DNA of 18,414 nucleotides from DASQFU01 sp035632955 (GCA_035632955.1 DASQFU010000170.1:1-18414), one strand, 5' to 3'; positions 8,371 to 15,695 are shown, counted from the stretch's first letter. Made by a program: numbers and translations. Notes: a model not told the origin generated them from the letters alone.

Positions 8371-9351
8371 CTAGACGTGGGCATTGAGCCGCCGCACGGC
8401 TTCCGTCAGCGCGGGGACCACCTCGAACGCATCGCCGACCAACCCGTAGTCGGCGATCTTGAAGATCGGCGCATCGGCATCCTTGTTGATCGCCACGATA
8501 CAGCGCGACGATGACATTCCCGCCAGATGCTGGATCGCTCCCGAAATGGCGATCGCCACGTACAGCTTCGGTGACACGGTCTTGCCCGTCTGCCCGACCT
8601 GGTCGGCGTGCGGGCGCCATCCGGCGTCGACGACCGCGCGCGAAGCGCCGACCGTGGCGCCGAGCGCTTCGGCCAGCTCCTCGATCATCTTGAAGTTCTC
8701 GGGCCCGCGCAGACCGCGGCCGCCCGAAACGATGATCTCGGCTTCGGTCAGATCCGCCTTGCCGGCGGCGGTCGCCACCACCTTCTCGACCCGCGCCCCC
8801 TCGCTCGCCGGGTCGTGCTCCACGGCCAGCGGCTTCACGGCGGCCGGGGCGCGTCCGTCGCCCGCGATCGCGGTGAACACCTTGGGACGCAGCGAGAGCA
8901 TCGCGGGCGTGCGCGGAAACGCGACCCGCTCGACCGCCTTGCCCGCGTAGACGGGTCGCGTCGCGAGCAGCTTCCCGCCGTCGACGTCGACCGCCGTGCA
9001 GTCGGCCGCGAGGCCGACTCCGAGACGCGCCGCCACGCGCGGCGCGAGATCCCGGCCCATCGAGGACGCCGCGAACAGGATCGCCCGAGGCTTCACCACT
9101 TCAGCCGCCGCGGCCACGGCCCGCGCATAGCCGCCCGGCCGGTAGAGGGCGAAGTCGGCATGCGCGGCCAGCAGGATCTCGTCGGCCCCGGCCGAGCCGA
9201 GTGCGGCGAGCCCGGGGTCCGCCGGAGCGCAGCACACGCCGACCACGGGACCGCCGAGCGTGGCCGCGAGGCGGCTGGCCTCGCCGAGGGCCTCGCGCGA
9301 CACCGCCCGCACTTTCCCGTCCCGTTGCTCGACGAACACCAGCAGACTCAC
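8371..9351 (-). CDS. etfA: Electron transfer flavoprotein, alpha subunit (EtfA)
   Basis: FAD-binding subunit of the soluble electron-transferring flavoprotein, which accepts electrons from acyl-CoA and related dehydrogenases. The 326-residue protein has an N-terminal Rossmann-like domain and a C-terminal FAD domain: SGGRGLRG at 209-216, QVGQTGKTVSPKLYVA at 251-266, ISGAIQHLAGM at 269-279 and NKDADAPIFKIADYGLVGD at 289-307. These are hallmarks of a functional ETF alpha. GTG 9351 is the start, 9 bp after the etfB stop. The nuo genes follow 37 bp downstream. An acyl-CoA dehydrogenase or ETF:quinone oxidoreductase is not in the window, so the electron donor and acceptor are unknown. Confidence 0.96.
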   Translation of the reverse strand: MSLLVFVEQRDGKVRAVSREALGEASRLAATLGGPVVGVCCAPADPGLAALGSAGADEILLAAHADFALYRPGGYARAVAAAAEVVKPRAILFAASSMGRDLAPRVAARLGVGLAADCTAVDVDGGKLLATRPVYAGKAVERVAFPRTPAMLSLRPKVFTAIAGDGRAPAAVKPLAVEHDPASEGARVEKVVATAAGKADLTEAEIIVSGGRGLRGPENFKMIEELAEALGATVGASRAVVDAGWRPHADQVGQTGKTVSPKLYVAIAISGAIQHLAGMSSSRCIVAINKDADAPIFKIADYGLVGDAFEVVPALTEAVRRLNAHV

Positions 9352-9360
9352 GCGCTCACC

Positions 9361-10113
9361 TCAGATGAGTTTGGCTTCCTCGCGCAGCACCCGCACCAGA
9401 ACCTCGACGCCTTCGAGGCCCTGGCCGACGATACGTCCCGAGCCCCGCGGCGGCGGCAGCGAGAGCGAGACCCGCTCGAGATTCGGCTCTCCCAGCGTTA
9501 CGCTCTTTTCCTCGATCGGCTTCTTCTTGGCGGCCATGATGCCCTTGAGCGATGCGTAGCGCGGCTCGTTGAGGCCTTTTTCGGCCGCGAGCACCGCCGG
9601 CAGCCGGACCTCGTACGCTTCCCGCCCGCCTTCGATCTCACGCTCGACCTTCGCCCGCTCGCCCTCGAGCTCCATCTCCGCCACCACCGTGACGCACGGC
9701 AGTCGCAGCAGCTCCGCCACCATCGGTCCGACCTGCGCGGCGTCGTCGTCGACCGCCTGCTTGCCGAACCACACCAGGCCCGCGCTCATCGGCTCGAGCT
9801 CAGCGGCCAGGACGCGCGCGACCGCGAGCGAATCGGGCGCGACGACGTCGGTTTTCAGATGGATCGCGCGATCCGCCCCCATCGCCAGCGCGTTACGCAA
9901 CGTCGACTGCACGCCGGATCCTCCGACCGAGAGCACGACGACCTCCCCCGCACCGAGCTTCTCCCTGATGCGGAGCGCCTGCTCGAGGGCGAACTCGTCG
10001 TAGGGGTTCTGGATCCACGTCACGCCGGCCGGATCGAGCGTCTTGCCGTCCGGCGCCACCTTGACCCGCGTTTCGGTGTCCGCGACCTGTTTGATGCACA
10101 CGGCCTGAAGCAC
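9361..10113 (-). CDS. etfB: Electron transfer flavoprotein, beta subunit (EtfB)
   Basis: Partner of EtfA. It normally holds AMP and contributes the loop that docks the donor dehydrogenase. The 250-residue protein has the family N-terminus VCIKQVADTETRVKV (5-19), an AMP-site glycine stretch LSVGGSGVQSTLRNALAMGA (61-80), FGKQAVDDDAAQVGP (116-130) and the recognition-loop region GLNEPRYASLKGIMAAKKKP (180-199). The start is GTG 10113, chosen because the conserved N-terminus begins there and GAGG lies 6 nt upstream; the frame is open further upstream but that stretch is not conserved. It is the first gene of the operon, behind the control region at 10114-10450. The motifs do not by themselves show whether this ETF bifurcates electrons. 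Confidence 0.95.
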   Translation of the reverse strand: MLQAVCIKQVADTETRVKVAPDGKTLDPAGVTWIQNPYDEFALEQALRIREKLGAGEVVVLSVGGSGVQSTLRNALAMGADRAIHLKTDVVAPDSLAVARVLAAELEPMSAGLVWFGKQAVDDDAAQVGPMVAELLRLPCVTVVAEMELEGERAKVEREIEGGREAYEVRLPAVLAAEKGLNEPRYASLKGIMAAKKKPIEEKSVTLGEPNLERVSLSLPPPRGSGRIVGQGLEGVEVLVRVLREEAKLI

Positions 10114-10139
10114 TGAGCACCTCGGATCCAGCCCGGTTC

Positions 10140-10159
10140 GGCCCGCTCCCAAGCGGGCC
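10140..10159 (-). promoter_or_regulatory. Hairpin in the predicted etfB leader
   Basis: A perfect 8-bp GC-rich stem (GGCCCGCT paired with AGCGGGCC, 4-nt loop) lies 26-46 nt before the etfB GTG, inside the predicted transcript leader. No T-run follows it, so it does not look like an intrinsic terminator. It could affect mRNA stability or translation, or be chance in GC-rich DNA. Confidence 0.35.
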
Positions 10160-10170
10160 TCCAGGACTTT

Positions 10171-10226
10171 GCGCCAAGATTCACAAACTTGGTCGCGAAT
10201 CATAGCGCCAAGGTCAAATGCGCCAA
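10171..10226. repeat. GCGCCAA direct repeats with one inverted half-site (operator candidate)
   Basis: GCGCCAA occurs at 10171-10177, 10205-10211 and 10220-10226; the first two extend to identical GCGCCAAG. An inverted partial copy (CTTGG, 10188-10192) makes a CCAAG-N9-CTTGG palindrome at 10174-10192. The boxes cover the candidate etfB promoter: one coincides with the -35, one adjoins the -10, and the palindrome sits at the predicted transcription start. This is a layout typical of a repressor operator. Which protein binds is not shown by the sequence; the adjacent XRE regulators are the obvious candidates. Confidence 0.45.
10199..10226 (-). promoter_or_regulatory. Candidate sigma70-type promoter of the etfB-nuo operon
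   Basis: On the minus strand, TTGGCG (10226-10221) and TATGAT (10204-10199) are separated by 16 bp. The -10 matches consensus at five of six positions and the -35 at four of six. The predicted start near 10192 gives a leader of about 78 nt. The -35 overlaps a GCGCCAA repeat, so that part of the match may reflect the operator rather than the promoter. Confidence 0.45.
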
Positions 10227-10450
10227 AGAGTCGGCAGGTTCGTGCGGCCGGCGAACCAGAGTCGAGGCCGGAAGGGCGGCCACAGCACTCGCTTCCGCTT
10301 CGCCGCACTTCGTCCCGTAGTTCTTGACGTTGGAACAATTTCCGTGCGAGTTTCAGCTGCTGATTCGTCGCTGACCTGACGCAACTACTCGACAGCACCA
10401 CCCATTTGTCAGCACTTCCCTACATCGTGGTCGGGAAGGAGCCCCGCATC

Positions 10451-11047
10451 ATGGTCGACATAGCGGAGCTGGGCCGCAGGATCCGCAAGCTTCGTCTCGA
10501 ACGACGTATGACGCTGAAGCACGTCGAGCAGGCCTCCGGCCTGTCGGCGACCCACCTGTCCGAGATCGAGCGCGGCCGGACGTCCCCGACGATTGGCGCC
10601 TTGATCCGTATCGCTCGCGCGCTCGATCGCGAGGCGTCGTATTTCATCGAGGTCGAAGAGCGTTCCGAGGTCGGTTATCTGACGCGCGAGGCCCGGCCCT
10701 CGACCCGGCCCGACGGCGGCGTGACGGCCGAGACGCTGACGCGCGGCATCCCGGGCAGCCGGGTGTTCGCGTACCGCCTCGTGCTCGACTCGAACCCGCC
10801 CGCCGAGCTCCGCATGCAAGCCCATGAGCTCGAAGGCGACGTCGTCTATCTCGTGCACCAAGGCGTGCTCGGCGCGGAGGTCGGAGACACGACGCTGCGT
10901 CTCGAGCCCGGCGACTCGGCTCAAGTCTCGTTCGCGAAGCCGCACCGGATCCATTCACTCGGCGCAGAGTCGACGGAGGTGATCGCGATCATGACGCAAC
11001 CGCTCGAGGAAACCCGCAGCACGCCCTCCCGAGGAAAGACTTCATGA
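10451..11047 (+). CDS. XRE-family HTH regulator with cupin domain (first of a pair)
   Basis: Predicted DNA-binding regulator of 198 residues. An XRE-type helix-turn-helix spans about 6-62, with the recognition segment LSATHLSEIERGRTSPTIGA at 31-50. A cupin-like sensor domain spans about 105-182. The start is ATG 10451, with AAGGAG 9 nt upstream; an in-frame TTG at 10406 lacks such a site. In the cupin, the position matching the second metal-binding His of its neighbour is Leu127 and the Glu is Asp130, so metal binding may be lost or altered while H125 and H165/H168 remain. The stop overlaps the next gene in an ATGA. It faces the etf-nuo operon across a shared control region, suggesting that operon or itself as target; the ligand is unknown. 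Confidence 0.9.
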   Translation: MVDIAELGRRIRKLRLERRMTLKHVEQASGLSATHLSEIERGRTSPTIGALIRIARALDREASYFIEVEERSEVGYLTREARPSTRPDGGVTAETLTRGIPGSRVFAYRLVLDSNPPAELRMQAHELEGDVVYLVHQGVLGAEVGDTTLRLEPGDSAQVSFAKPHRIHSLGAESTEVIAIMTQPLEETRSTPSRGKTS

Positions 11048-11667
11048 CCCCCGTGCTCACGGAAATCGTCGATACGCCTGTTTCGGCCTTGTCCGGCCTG
11101 CGCCCGCGCGACCCATCGCCCCAGGAGCTCGGGCGCCGGATCAAGATGCTGCGGGTCTCTTCGGGCCTCACGCTCAAGGACCTGGAGGAGCGCGGCGGGA
11201 TCTCCGCCACTCACGTCTCCGAGATCGAGCGCGGCAAGGCGTCGCCCACGGTCGGCGCGCTCGGCCGCATCGCCCGCGCACTCGGTATGCGCCCGGCGGC
11301 ACTGGTCGAGCCGAGAGCGCCGCTCGAAGTGACGGTCGTGCGCGCCGCGAAACGGCAGGGGCGGCGCCTGAAGTGGGGCGAAGCGATCATCGAGTCGCTG
11401 ACCGAGCCGCTCCATTGCGCCGGGCTCGGCGCGCTGCTCGTCCGCTTGCCGATCGGCCGTGAGCCTGCCCTCACGCACGAGCACGAAGGCGAGCAGTGGG
11501 TGCTCGTGATGTCAGGCGTGGCCGAGATCCGGGTCGATCAGGAGCGCTTCGTGCTGCGCGAGGGCGACACGCTCCACTTCCGTGCGCACCGGACGCACTC
11601 CTACTGCAATCTCTCCTCGACCGAGACGGTCCTGCTCACGGCCTGCCGGCCCCGCCTGAGCCTGTAG
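11044..11667 (+). CDS. XRE-family HTH regulator with cupin domain (second of a pair)
   Basis: Predicted regulator of 207 residues, paralogous to the gene before it. The HTH spans about 27-84. Over the 28 residues from the recognition helix onward (53-80) 22 are identical to the neighbour, including SATH and SEIERG, so both may read similar DNA sites. The C-terminal cupin has a more complete metal-binding pattern: H145, H147 and E150 (THEHEGEQ), with H183/H185 later (AHRTHSY). This layout is that of cupin-type metabolite-sensing regulators. ATG 11044 overlaps the upstream stop by 4 nt, so the two are probably made together and might form heteromers. The 3' end converges on lysA with 18 bp between stops. 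Confidence 0.9.
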   Translation: MTPVLTEIVDTPVSALSGLRPRDPSPQELGRRIKMLRVSSGLTLKDLEERGGISATHVSEIERGKASPTVGALGRIARALGMRPAALVEPRAPLEVTVVRAAKRQGRRLKWGEAIIESLTEPLHCAGLGALLVRLPIGREPALTHEHEGEQWVLVMSGVAEIRVDQERFVLREGDTLHFRAHRTHSYCNLSSTETVLLTACRPRLSL

Positions 11668-11692
11668 CGCGCGCTCGCGCGGCGATCACAGG
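11661..11692. terminator. Possible bidirectional hairpin between convergent genes
   Basis: The 3' ends of the second regulator and lysA meet at a nested inverted repeat: CCTGT (11661-11665) with ACAGG (11688-11692) outside, and GCGCG (11667-11671) with CGCGC (11676-11680) inside. There is no T-run on either side, so it would be a weak or Rho-assisted stop at best, and chance is possible in such GC-rich DNA. Confidence 0.25.
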
Positions 11693-12963
11693 TCGAGGAC
11701 GTCGTCGCTCGTTCGCTCGAGCAGATCGGCTGGCTGTTCCCCCGCTCGCGCCCGCCGGAGCGCTCCGCCGGCGATCACGAGCTCCGCCAGCCGGCCCCGA
11801 CCGTTGTAGTTCGACGCCATGCTGGCGCCGTAGGCGCCCACGTCGAGGATCGCCACCCGATCGCCGCGGCGAAGCGGAGGCAGCAGCGCATCGGCATCGA
11901 AGACGTCGGCGCTCTCGCACACCGGTCCGACCACGGACGCGGGCTCCGGCGCCCCCTCGCGCGGCCGCACCGCGACGATGCGATGGCGCGCGTGGTAGAG
12001 CGCGGGGCGCAACAGGTCGTTCATGCCCGCCGCCAGCACGACGAACCGGCGTCCCGCGCGCTGCTTGACCCACAGCACCTCCGAGATCAGCACGCCCGAT
12101 CGAGCGACCAGCCAGCGCCCAGGCTCGAGCACCCACTCGAGCTCGCGGCCAGCCGCCTCGGCCACGAGCCGTGCGGCGTGCGTCTCGATCGGGAACTCCG
12201 CCTGTGCGCTGGAGTAGTCGACGCCGAAACCGCCGCCGAGATTGACGAGGCCGAGGGGCGAACCGCGCTGCGCGGCCTCCACCGCCAGCTCGAAGGCGAT
12301 CTCGAGCGCGCGTTCGATCGGACCCGGCTCCAGCAACTGCGAGCCGACGTGGAGGTGGAGTCCATCCAGCCTCAGGTGCGGCCAGCGGGCGCGGGCCGCC
12401 CACGCTGCGAGCGCGTCCTCGGCGCTCACGCCGAACTTGGCGTCTTCGTGGCCGGTCGCGACGTAGCGGTGCCCCGGAGTCGGGATGCCGGGATTGACGC
12501 GCAGCGCCACGCGCAGCGGCGCCGTCTCGCGGGCGGCATGGGTCTGGAGCAAGTCCAGCTCGTCGATGTGGTCCGCGTTGACCGAGTGCACGCCCGCACG
12601 CGCCGCCCATTCCGCCTCGGCCTCCGTGCGGCCATTCCCGTTCAGGATCGTTTGGCCGGGCGGCACGCCGGCGGCGCGCGCCAGCTCGAGCTCGCCAACC
12701 GAGCCCGCCTCGGCTCCCAGACCCTGTTCGCGCGCGACCCGCAGGATGGCGGGCAGCGAGTTGGCCTTGAGCGCGTAGGCGACCAGCGGCTGCAACTCCG
12801 CGAACGCCGACTGGAATCGGCGCGCCCGCTCCGCCACCTGATCCAGGTCGTAGAGGTAGCAGGCGCTCGCACCGGGCTCCAATCGTCGCAACGCGTCGAA
12901 CGCGCGGTCGACCGAAACCCCGCCGACATGGAGCTCGCCGCCGACCGAAGCGTTCGCGGTCAT
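11686..12963 (-). CDS. lysA: Diaminopimelate decarboxylase (LysA)
   Basis: PLP enzyme that decarboxylates meso-diaminopimelate to L-lysine, the last step of lysine biosynthesis in the cytoplasm. The 425-residue protein is of normal length. Visible features: PLP lysine K66 in AYALKANS, HLHVGSQ at 203-209, the phosphate-binding GGGFGVDY at 243-250, EPGR at 280-283, AGMNDLLRPALYHARHRI at 312-329 (typical of LysA rather than ornithine or arginine decarboxylases), the active-site cysteine C349 in CESADVF, and GAYGASMASNYNGR near the end. ATG 12963 was chosen by homology; the frame is open 32 codons further. It lies 10 bp after the mobA-like gene. No other lysine gene is in the window. Confidence 0.94.
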   Translation of the reverse strand: MTANASVGGELHVGGVSVDRAFDALRRLEPGASACYLYDLDQVAERARRFQSAFAELQPLVAYALKANSLPAILRVAREQGLGAEAGSVGELELARAAGVPPGQTILNGNGRTEAEAEWAARAGVHSVNADHIDELDLLQTHAARETAPLRVALRVNPGIPTPGHRYVATGHEDAKFGVSAEDALAAWAARARWPHLRLDGLHLHVGSQLLEPGPIERALEIAFELAVEAAQRGSPLGLVNLGGGFGVDYSSAQAEFPIETHAARLVAEAAGRELEWVLEPGRWLVARSGVLISEVLWVKQRAGRRFVVLAAGMNDLLRPALYHARHRIVAVRPREGAPEPASVVGPVCESADVFDADALLPPLRRGDRVAILDVGAYGASMASNYNGRGRLAELVIAGGALRRARAGEQPADLLERTSDDVLDL

Positions 12964-12973
12964 GACCGCGCGC

Positions 12974-13633
12974 TCACGACGCCCTGCGCTCCCGCAGCCG
13001 GCGCTCGGCTTCCGCGAGGTCGGCCGGATGGTTGACGTTGAAGAAGTTCTCCGCTCCACCTTCCAGCTCGGAGATCAGGGCATCCTCGATCCACCGCGGC
13101 GCGAGCGTGCGCACGGCGCTCACGATCGAGCGCTCCCCCGCCACCAGGCAGGCGGCGAGCGCCTCCCGGGCCTCCGGCCCGTACGCGGCGACCAGCGGCT
13201 GCGGAGTGCCGCCCGGAGCCGGCACCAGCGCGCTCGGCGCCGGCCGCGATCCCGGGACGTGAGCCACGCGCTCCTCGAGAAACCACGCGACCAGACGCCG
13301 CAGCGCTTGCGGCACCGCCAGGGGAAAGTCGACGCCGAGCACCAGCGCCGCCGCGAAGTCGGCCGCCGCGAGGCCGGCCACGACTCCCGCCAAGGGGCCC
13401 GCCGCGGCCGGCGGATCGGCGGCGTAGCGTAGTCTCCGGCCGAGCGCCGCCGACAGGGCTTCGCGAAGATCCTCCGGACCGCTCACCACCACGTCGTCGC
13501 ATACGGCCTCCAGCGTTCGTGCCGCACGCTCGATCACCGTCGTACCCGCGAGCGTCACGAGCGCCTTGGGTGTCTGCATTCCCAGGCGCGCGCCGCGGCC
13601 TCCCGCGAGCAGGACTCCGAGCGTGAACGCCAT
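12974..13633 (-). CDS. mobA: MobA-like molybdenum cofactor guanylyltransferase
   Basis: Nucleotidyltransferase of 219 residues. It has the family signature LLAGGRGARLG at 8-18, K23 in TPKAL, the metal-binding aspartate D102 in LGVDFPL, and NVNHPADL at 199-206, which closely matches the NVNTPEDL-type motif of MobA. MobA attaches GMP to molybdopterin to give the guanine-dinucleotide cofactor used by DMSO-reductase-family enzymes. Related MobA-like proteins use CTP or sugar phosphates, so the exact reaction is inferred. It starts 3 bp after the upstream dehydrogenase stop and precedes lysA by 10 bp. No molybdoenzyme is encoded here: NuoG has the fold but is not expected to hold molybdenum. Confidence 0.8.
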   Translation of the reverse strand: MAFTLGVLLAGGRGARLGMQTPKALVTLAGTTVIERAARTLEAVCDDVVVSGPEDLREALSAALGRRLRYAADPPAAAGPLAGVVAGLAAADFAAALVLGVDFPLAVPQALRRLVAWFLEERVAHVPGSRPAPSALVPAPGGTPQPLVAAYGPEAREALAACLVAGERSIVSAVRTLAPRWIEDALISELEGGAENFFNVNHPADLAEAERRLRERRAS

Positions 13634-13636
13634 ACA

Positions 13637-14629
13637 TTAGTAGCCGGCGCGCTTGTCCACCACGTTCTCGAGCGGGGCGCCGTCGAGGAACGCGCGCAGG
13701 TTGCGCCGAAACTGATCGGTCGACCGCTCCCAATAGCGGGGGCCGAATCCCGACACGTGCGGCGTGACGATGACCTGAGGCATTTCCCAGAGCGGACTCG
13801 CTTCGGGCAGAGGCTCGCGCTCGAACACGTCCAGCGCCGCTCCCGCGAGCCTCCCGTCCCGCAGCGCAGCGACGAGAGCGGCTTCGTCCACGAGCCCGCC
13901 GCGCCCGAGGTTGACGAGAATCGCGCCGGACTTGACCTGGGCGAGCGCGTCCGCATCCATCAGACGCCGCGTCTCGTTCGTCAGCGGCACCGCGAGCACC
14001 AGCCAGTCGGCGCGCGCGAGCACGTCCGGCATCCGGCTCGGGTCCCATTGCGCGACCGCCGGGCGCGGATCGGGATCGGGATGACGGCGCACGGCGAGCA
14101 CGTCGATCCCGAGCGCCGTGGCGCGCTCGGCGATCGCCCGGCCGACCGCGCCGAATCCGACGAGTCCCATCGTCGTTCCCGCGAGCGCGCCGTAAGGCGG
14201 CGGCTCGCTCCACAGCGCGCGCTGAGCCCAGCGCCGCGCGCGCTGGGCGTCGCGCGCCAGATGCAACTTGCGGGTGAAGGCGAGCAGGACGCCCAGCGTG
14301 TGCTCGGCCATCGCCACGCCGTGGAGCCCGCGTCCGTTCGTGAGCACGACGTCGCTCTCCACGAGCGCGGGAAATAGCTGCGAGCCCACGCCGGCGGCGC
14401 TGAGGTGGATCCAGCGCAGCCGCTTCGCGGCGGAGAAGTTGTCTCGCGTGACCGCCCATCCGAACACGACGTCGGCTTCGGCGAGGCGTTCATCGGCTTC
14501 CGCCTGGTCGGCGGGCGCGATGAACCGCACCTCGGGGAACTCGCGGGCCAGCTCGGCGACGAAGCGCGGCGGGAGGTTCCAAACCGCATCACGGCTGCGC
14601 ACGAACTCGAGCACGGACGGCGGCGGCAT
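13637..14629 (-). CDS. D-isomer-specific 2-hydroxyacid dehydrogenase
   Basis: NAD(P)-dependent oxidoreductase of 330 residues interconverting a 2-keto acid and its D-2-hydroxyacid. The Rossmann motif GLVGFGAVGRAIAERA lies at 155-170. The catalytic triad is visible as R243 (VNLGRGGLVDE), E272 (FEREPLP) and H291 (VTPHVSG). The ACT domain of biosynthetic phosphoglycerate dehydrogenases is absent, so it is a stand-alone enzyme such as a glyoxylate/hydroxypyruvate or D-lactate type; the substrate cannot be told from sequence. ATG 14629 was chosen from where conserved sequence begins; its ribosome-binding site is weak, and the frame is open 32 codons upstream. It is first in a tight set with mobA and lysA, and is divergent from the membrane protein gene at 14746. 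Confidence 0.9.
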   Translation of the reverse strand: MPPPSVLEFVRSRDAVWNLPPRFVAELAREFPEVRFIAPADQAEADERLAEADVVFGWAVTRDNFSAAKRLRWIHLSAAGVGSQLFPALVESDVVLTNGRGLHGVAMAEHTLGVLLAFTRKLHLARDAQRARRWAQRALWSEPPPYGALAGTTMGLVGFGAVGRAIAERATALGIDVLAVRRHPDPDPRPAVAQWDPSRMPDVLARADWLVLAVPLTNETRRLMDADALAQVKSGAILVNLGRGGLVDEAALVAALRDGRLAGAALDVFEREPLPEASPLWEMPQVIVTPHVSGFGPRYWERSTDQFRRNLRAFLDGAPLENVVDKRAGY

Positions 14630-14745
14630 GCGCCGATGGTGCCACACGACACGCGCCCGAACGAGTGCTTGCAGCGTCTGGAAGAGGTCGCTAGTCTCCC
14701 GCGCACTCCTCCCCTGGCATTCCACTGGAGACTCCGACCACCCTC
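14630..14745. promoter_or_regulatory. Divergent intergenic region (dehydrogenase set / outer-membrane protein)
   Basis: This 116-bp gap separates two divergently read units and must contain at least one promoter, judged from layout. No convincing -10/-35 pair was found on either strand. GGAG at 14727-14730 is about 15 nt before the plus-strand ATG, too far for a typical ribosome-binding site. Confidence 0.35.
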
Positions 14746-15687
14746 ATGAGACGCCGCACCGCGTTGAGCGCCTTGTGGCTCGCCGCCCTGGTCCCGGCTG
14801 CGCCCGCGCTGGCAGGGCCGTGGGGACTTCAACCGGGTGAGTGGTTCAGCGAGTTTCGCTCGGGCGTGTTCACGGCGGATAGCTGGCACAACGACGACGG
14901 CGACCGGGGCCCGCTGTTCGACGGCGGCGTGGTGGAAGACCGCACGCTGGTCGCGTACAACGAGCTGGGCTGGAGGAAGCGCACGAGCTTCCTGCTCGCC
15001 GTGCCGGCCAAGAGCATCACGAGGCGTGCGAGCACCCGTCCCTTCGAGCGCACCGAGACCGGTCTCGGCGACATGCGCGTTGGGTTCCGGCACCACCTGG
15101 CCAATGGTCCGACCGCGCTGGCGCTGGAGCTCGAGTGGAAAGCGCCGATGGGCTACGACCGGCACTTCCGCGCCACGCACCAGGATTCGATCCGCTGCGG
15201 CGAGGCGACCGGCAACGGCGACTCGCTGAACGTGGACTGCCTGCGGCAGAGCGTGTCGCCCCGGCTCGGAGAAGGCCAGCAGGACGTGAGCCTGATGCTG
15301 CAGCTCGGCACGAGCTTGCCGGCCCTGCGCGGCTACGCGCACGCGGGAGGCGGCTATCGTTACCGTTTCGACGCGCCGGCCGACCAGATCGTCGGCAACG
15401 CCGAGCTCGGCGTATGGGTGACGCGTTCCCTGCTCCTCGCCGGACACTACGAAGGTGAGCTCGCGATCGGGGACGGCAACCTTCCGGTCGACGAGGTGAA
15501 TCGCCATCGGGCGGGCCCGCGAATCGTCTACCGGCTCGACGACCAGGTGGACCTGATCGTCTCGTCGCTGCACACGGCGCTGGCGCGAAACGCTTTCCAC
15601 ACAGACCAGGTGTTCGTGGGAATCGCGTTCAAGCAGAGCTCGTTGAATCGCTTCCAGGGTGCGCTGGGGACCCTGCGCGAACCCTGA
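14746..15687 (+). CDS. Putative outer-membrane beta-barrel protein of unknown function
   Basis: This 313-residue protein has no firmly recognised family. It begins with a clear Sec signal peptide: basic MRRRT, a hydrophobic core, and a likely cleavage after APALA (residue 23). The mature part is rich in alternating polar/hydrophobic stretches with aromatic girdle residues, and several segments look like amphipathic strands, for example ALALELEWKAPMGY, GYAHAGGGYRYRF and SLLLAGHYEGELAI. This suits an outer-membrane barrel of the transporter-like or DUF3187-like kind. Two cysteines (in IRCGEATGN and NVDCLRQ) could form a disulfide. ATG 14746 is chosen because the signal peptide starts there. It lies 97 bp before the exporter genes, so a role linked to export is possible but unproven. 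Confidence 0.75.
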   Translation: MRRRTALSALWLAALVPAAPALAGPWGLQPGEWFSEFRSGVFTADSWHNDDGDRGPLFDGGVVEDRTLVAYNELGWRKRTSFLLAVPAKSITRRASTRPFERTETGLGDMRVGFRHHLANGPTALALELEWKAPMGYDRHFRATHQDSIRCGEATGNGDSLNVDCLRQSVSPRLGEGQQDVSLMLQLGTSLPALRGYAHAGGGYRYRFDAPADQIVGNAELGVWVTRSLLLAGHYEGELAIGDGNLPVDEVNRHRAGPRIVYRLDDQVDLIVSSLHTALARNAFHTDQVFVGIAFKQSSLNRFQGALGTLREP

Positions 15688-15695
15688 GGCCGGAA

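Larger units (their letters stand above)
10114..10450. promoter_or_regulatory. Divergent intergenic control region between etfB and the XRE regulators
   Basis: These 337 bp carry no convincing gene. The etfB-proximal third holds the hairpin, repeats and promoter candidate listed separately, and is visibly less GC-rich than the flanking genes. The regulator-proximal part has a TTGACG at 10324-10329 that could be a -35 for the plus-strand genes, but no good -10 follows at 16-18 bp. AAGGAG at 10436-10441 is the ribosome-binding site of the first regulator. Both operons probably start here, so one regulator could act on both. Confidence 0.6.

Noticed and set aside
10114..10401. In-frame upstream extension of etfB toward the regulators
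   Set aside because: No conserved sequence before the EtfB N-terminus; GAGG and GTG at 10113 fit, and the region holds regulatory-looking repeats.
10406..10450. TTG 10406 as the start of the first regulator
   Set aside because: No ribosome-binding site there, while ATG 10451 has AAGGAG at 9 nt and the HTH begins just after it.
14664..14697. TTGCAG-17-TAGTCT as a promoter for the outer-membrane protein gene
   Set aside because: The -10 matches consensus at only three of six positions; too weak to list as a feature.
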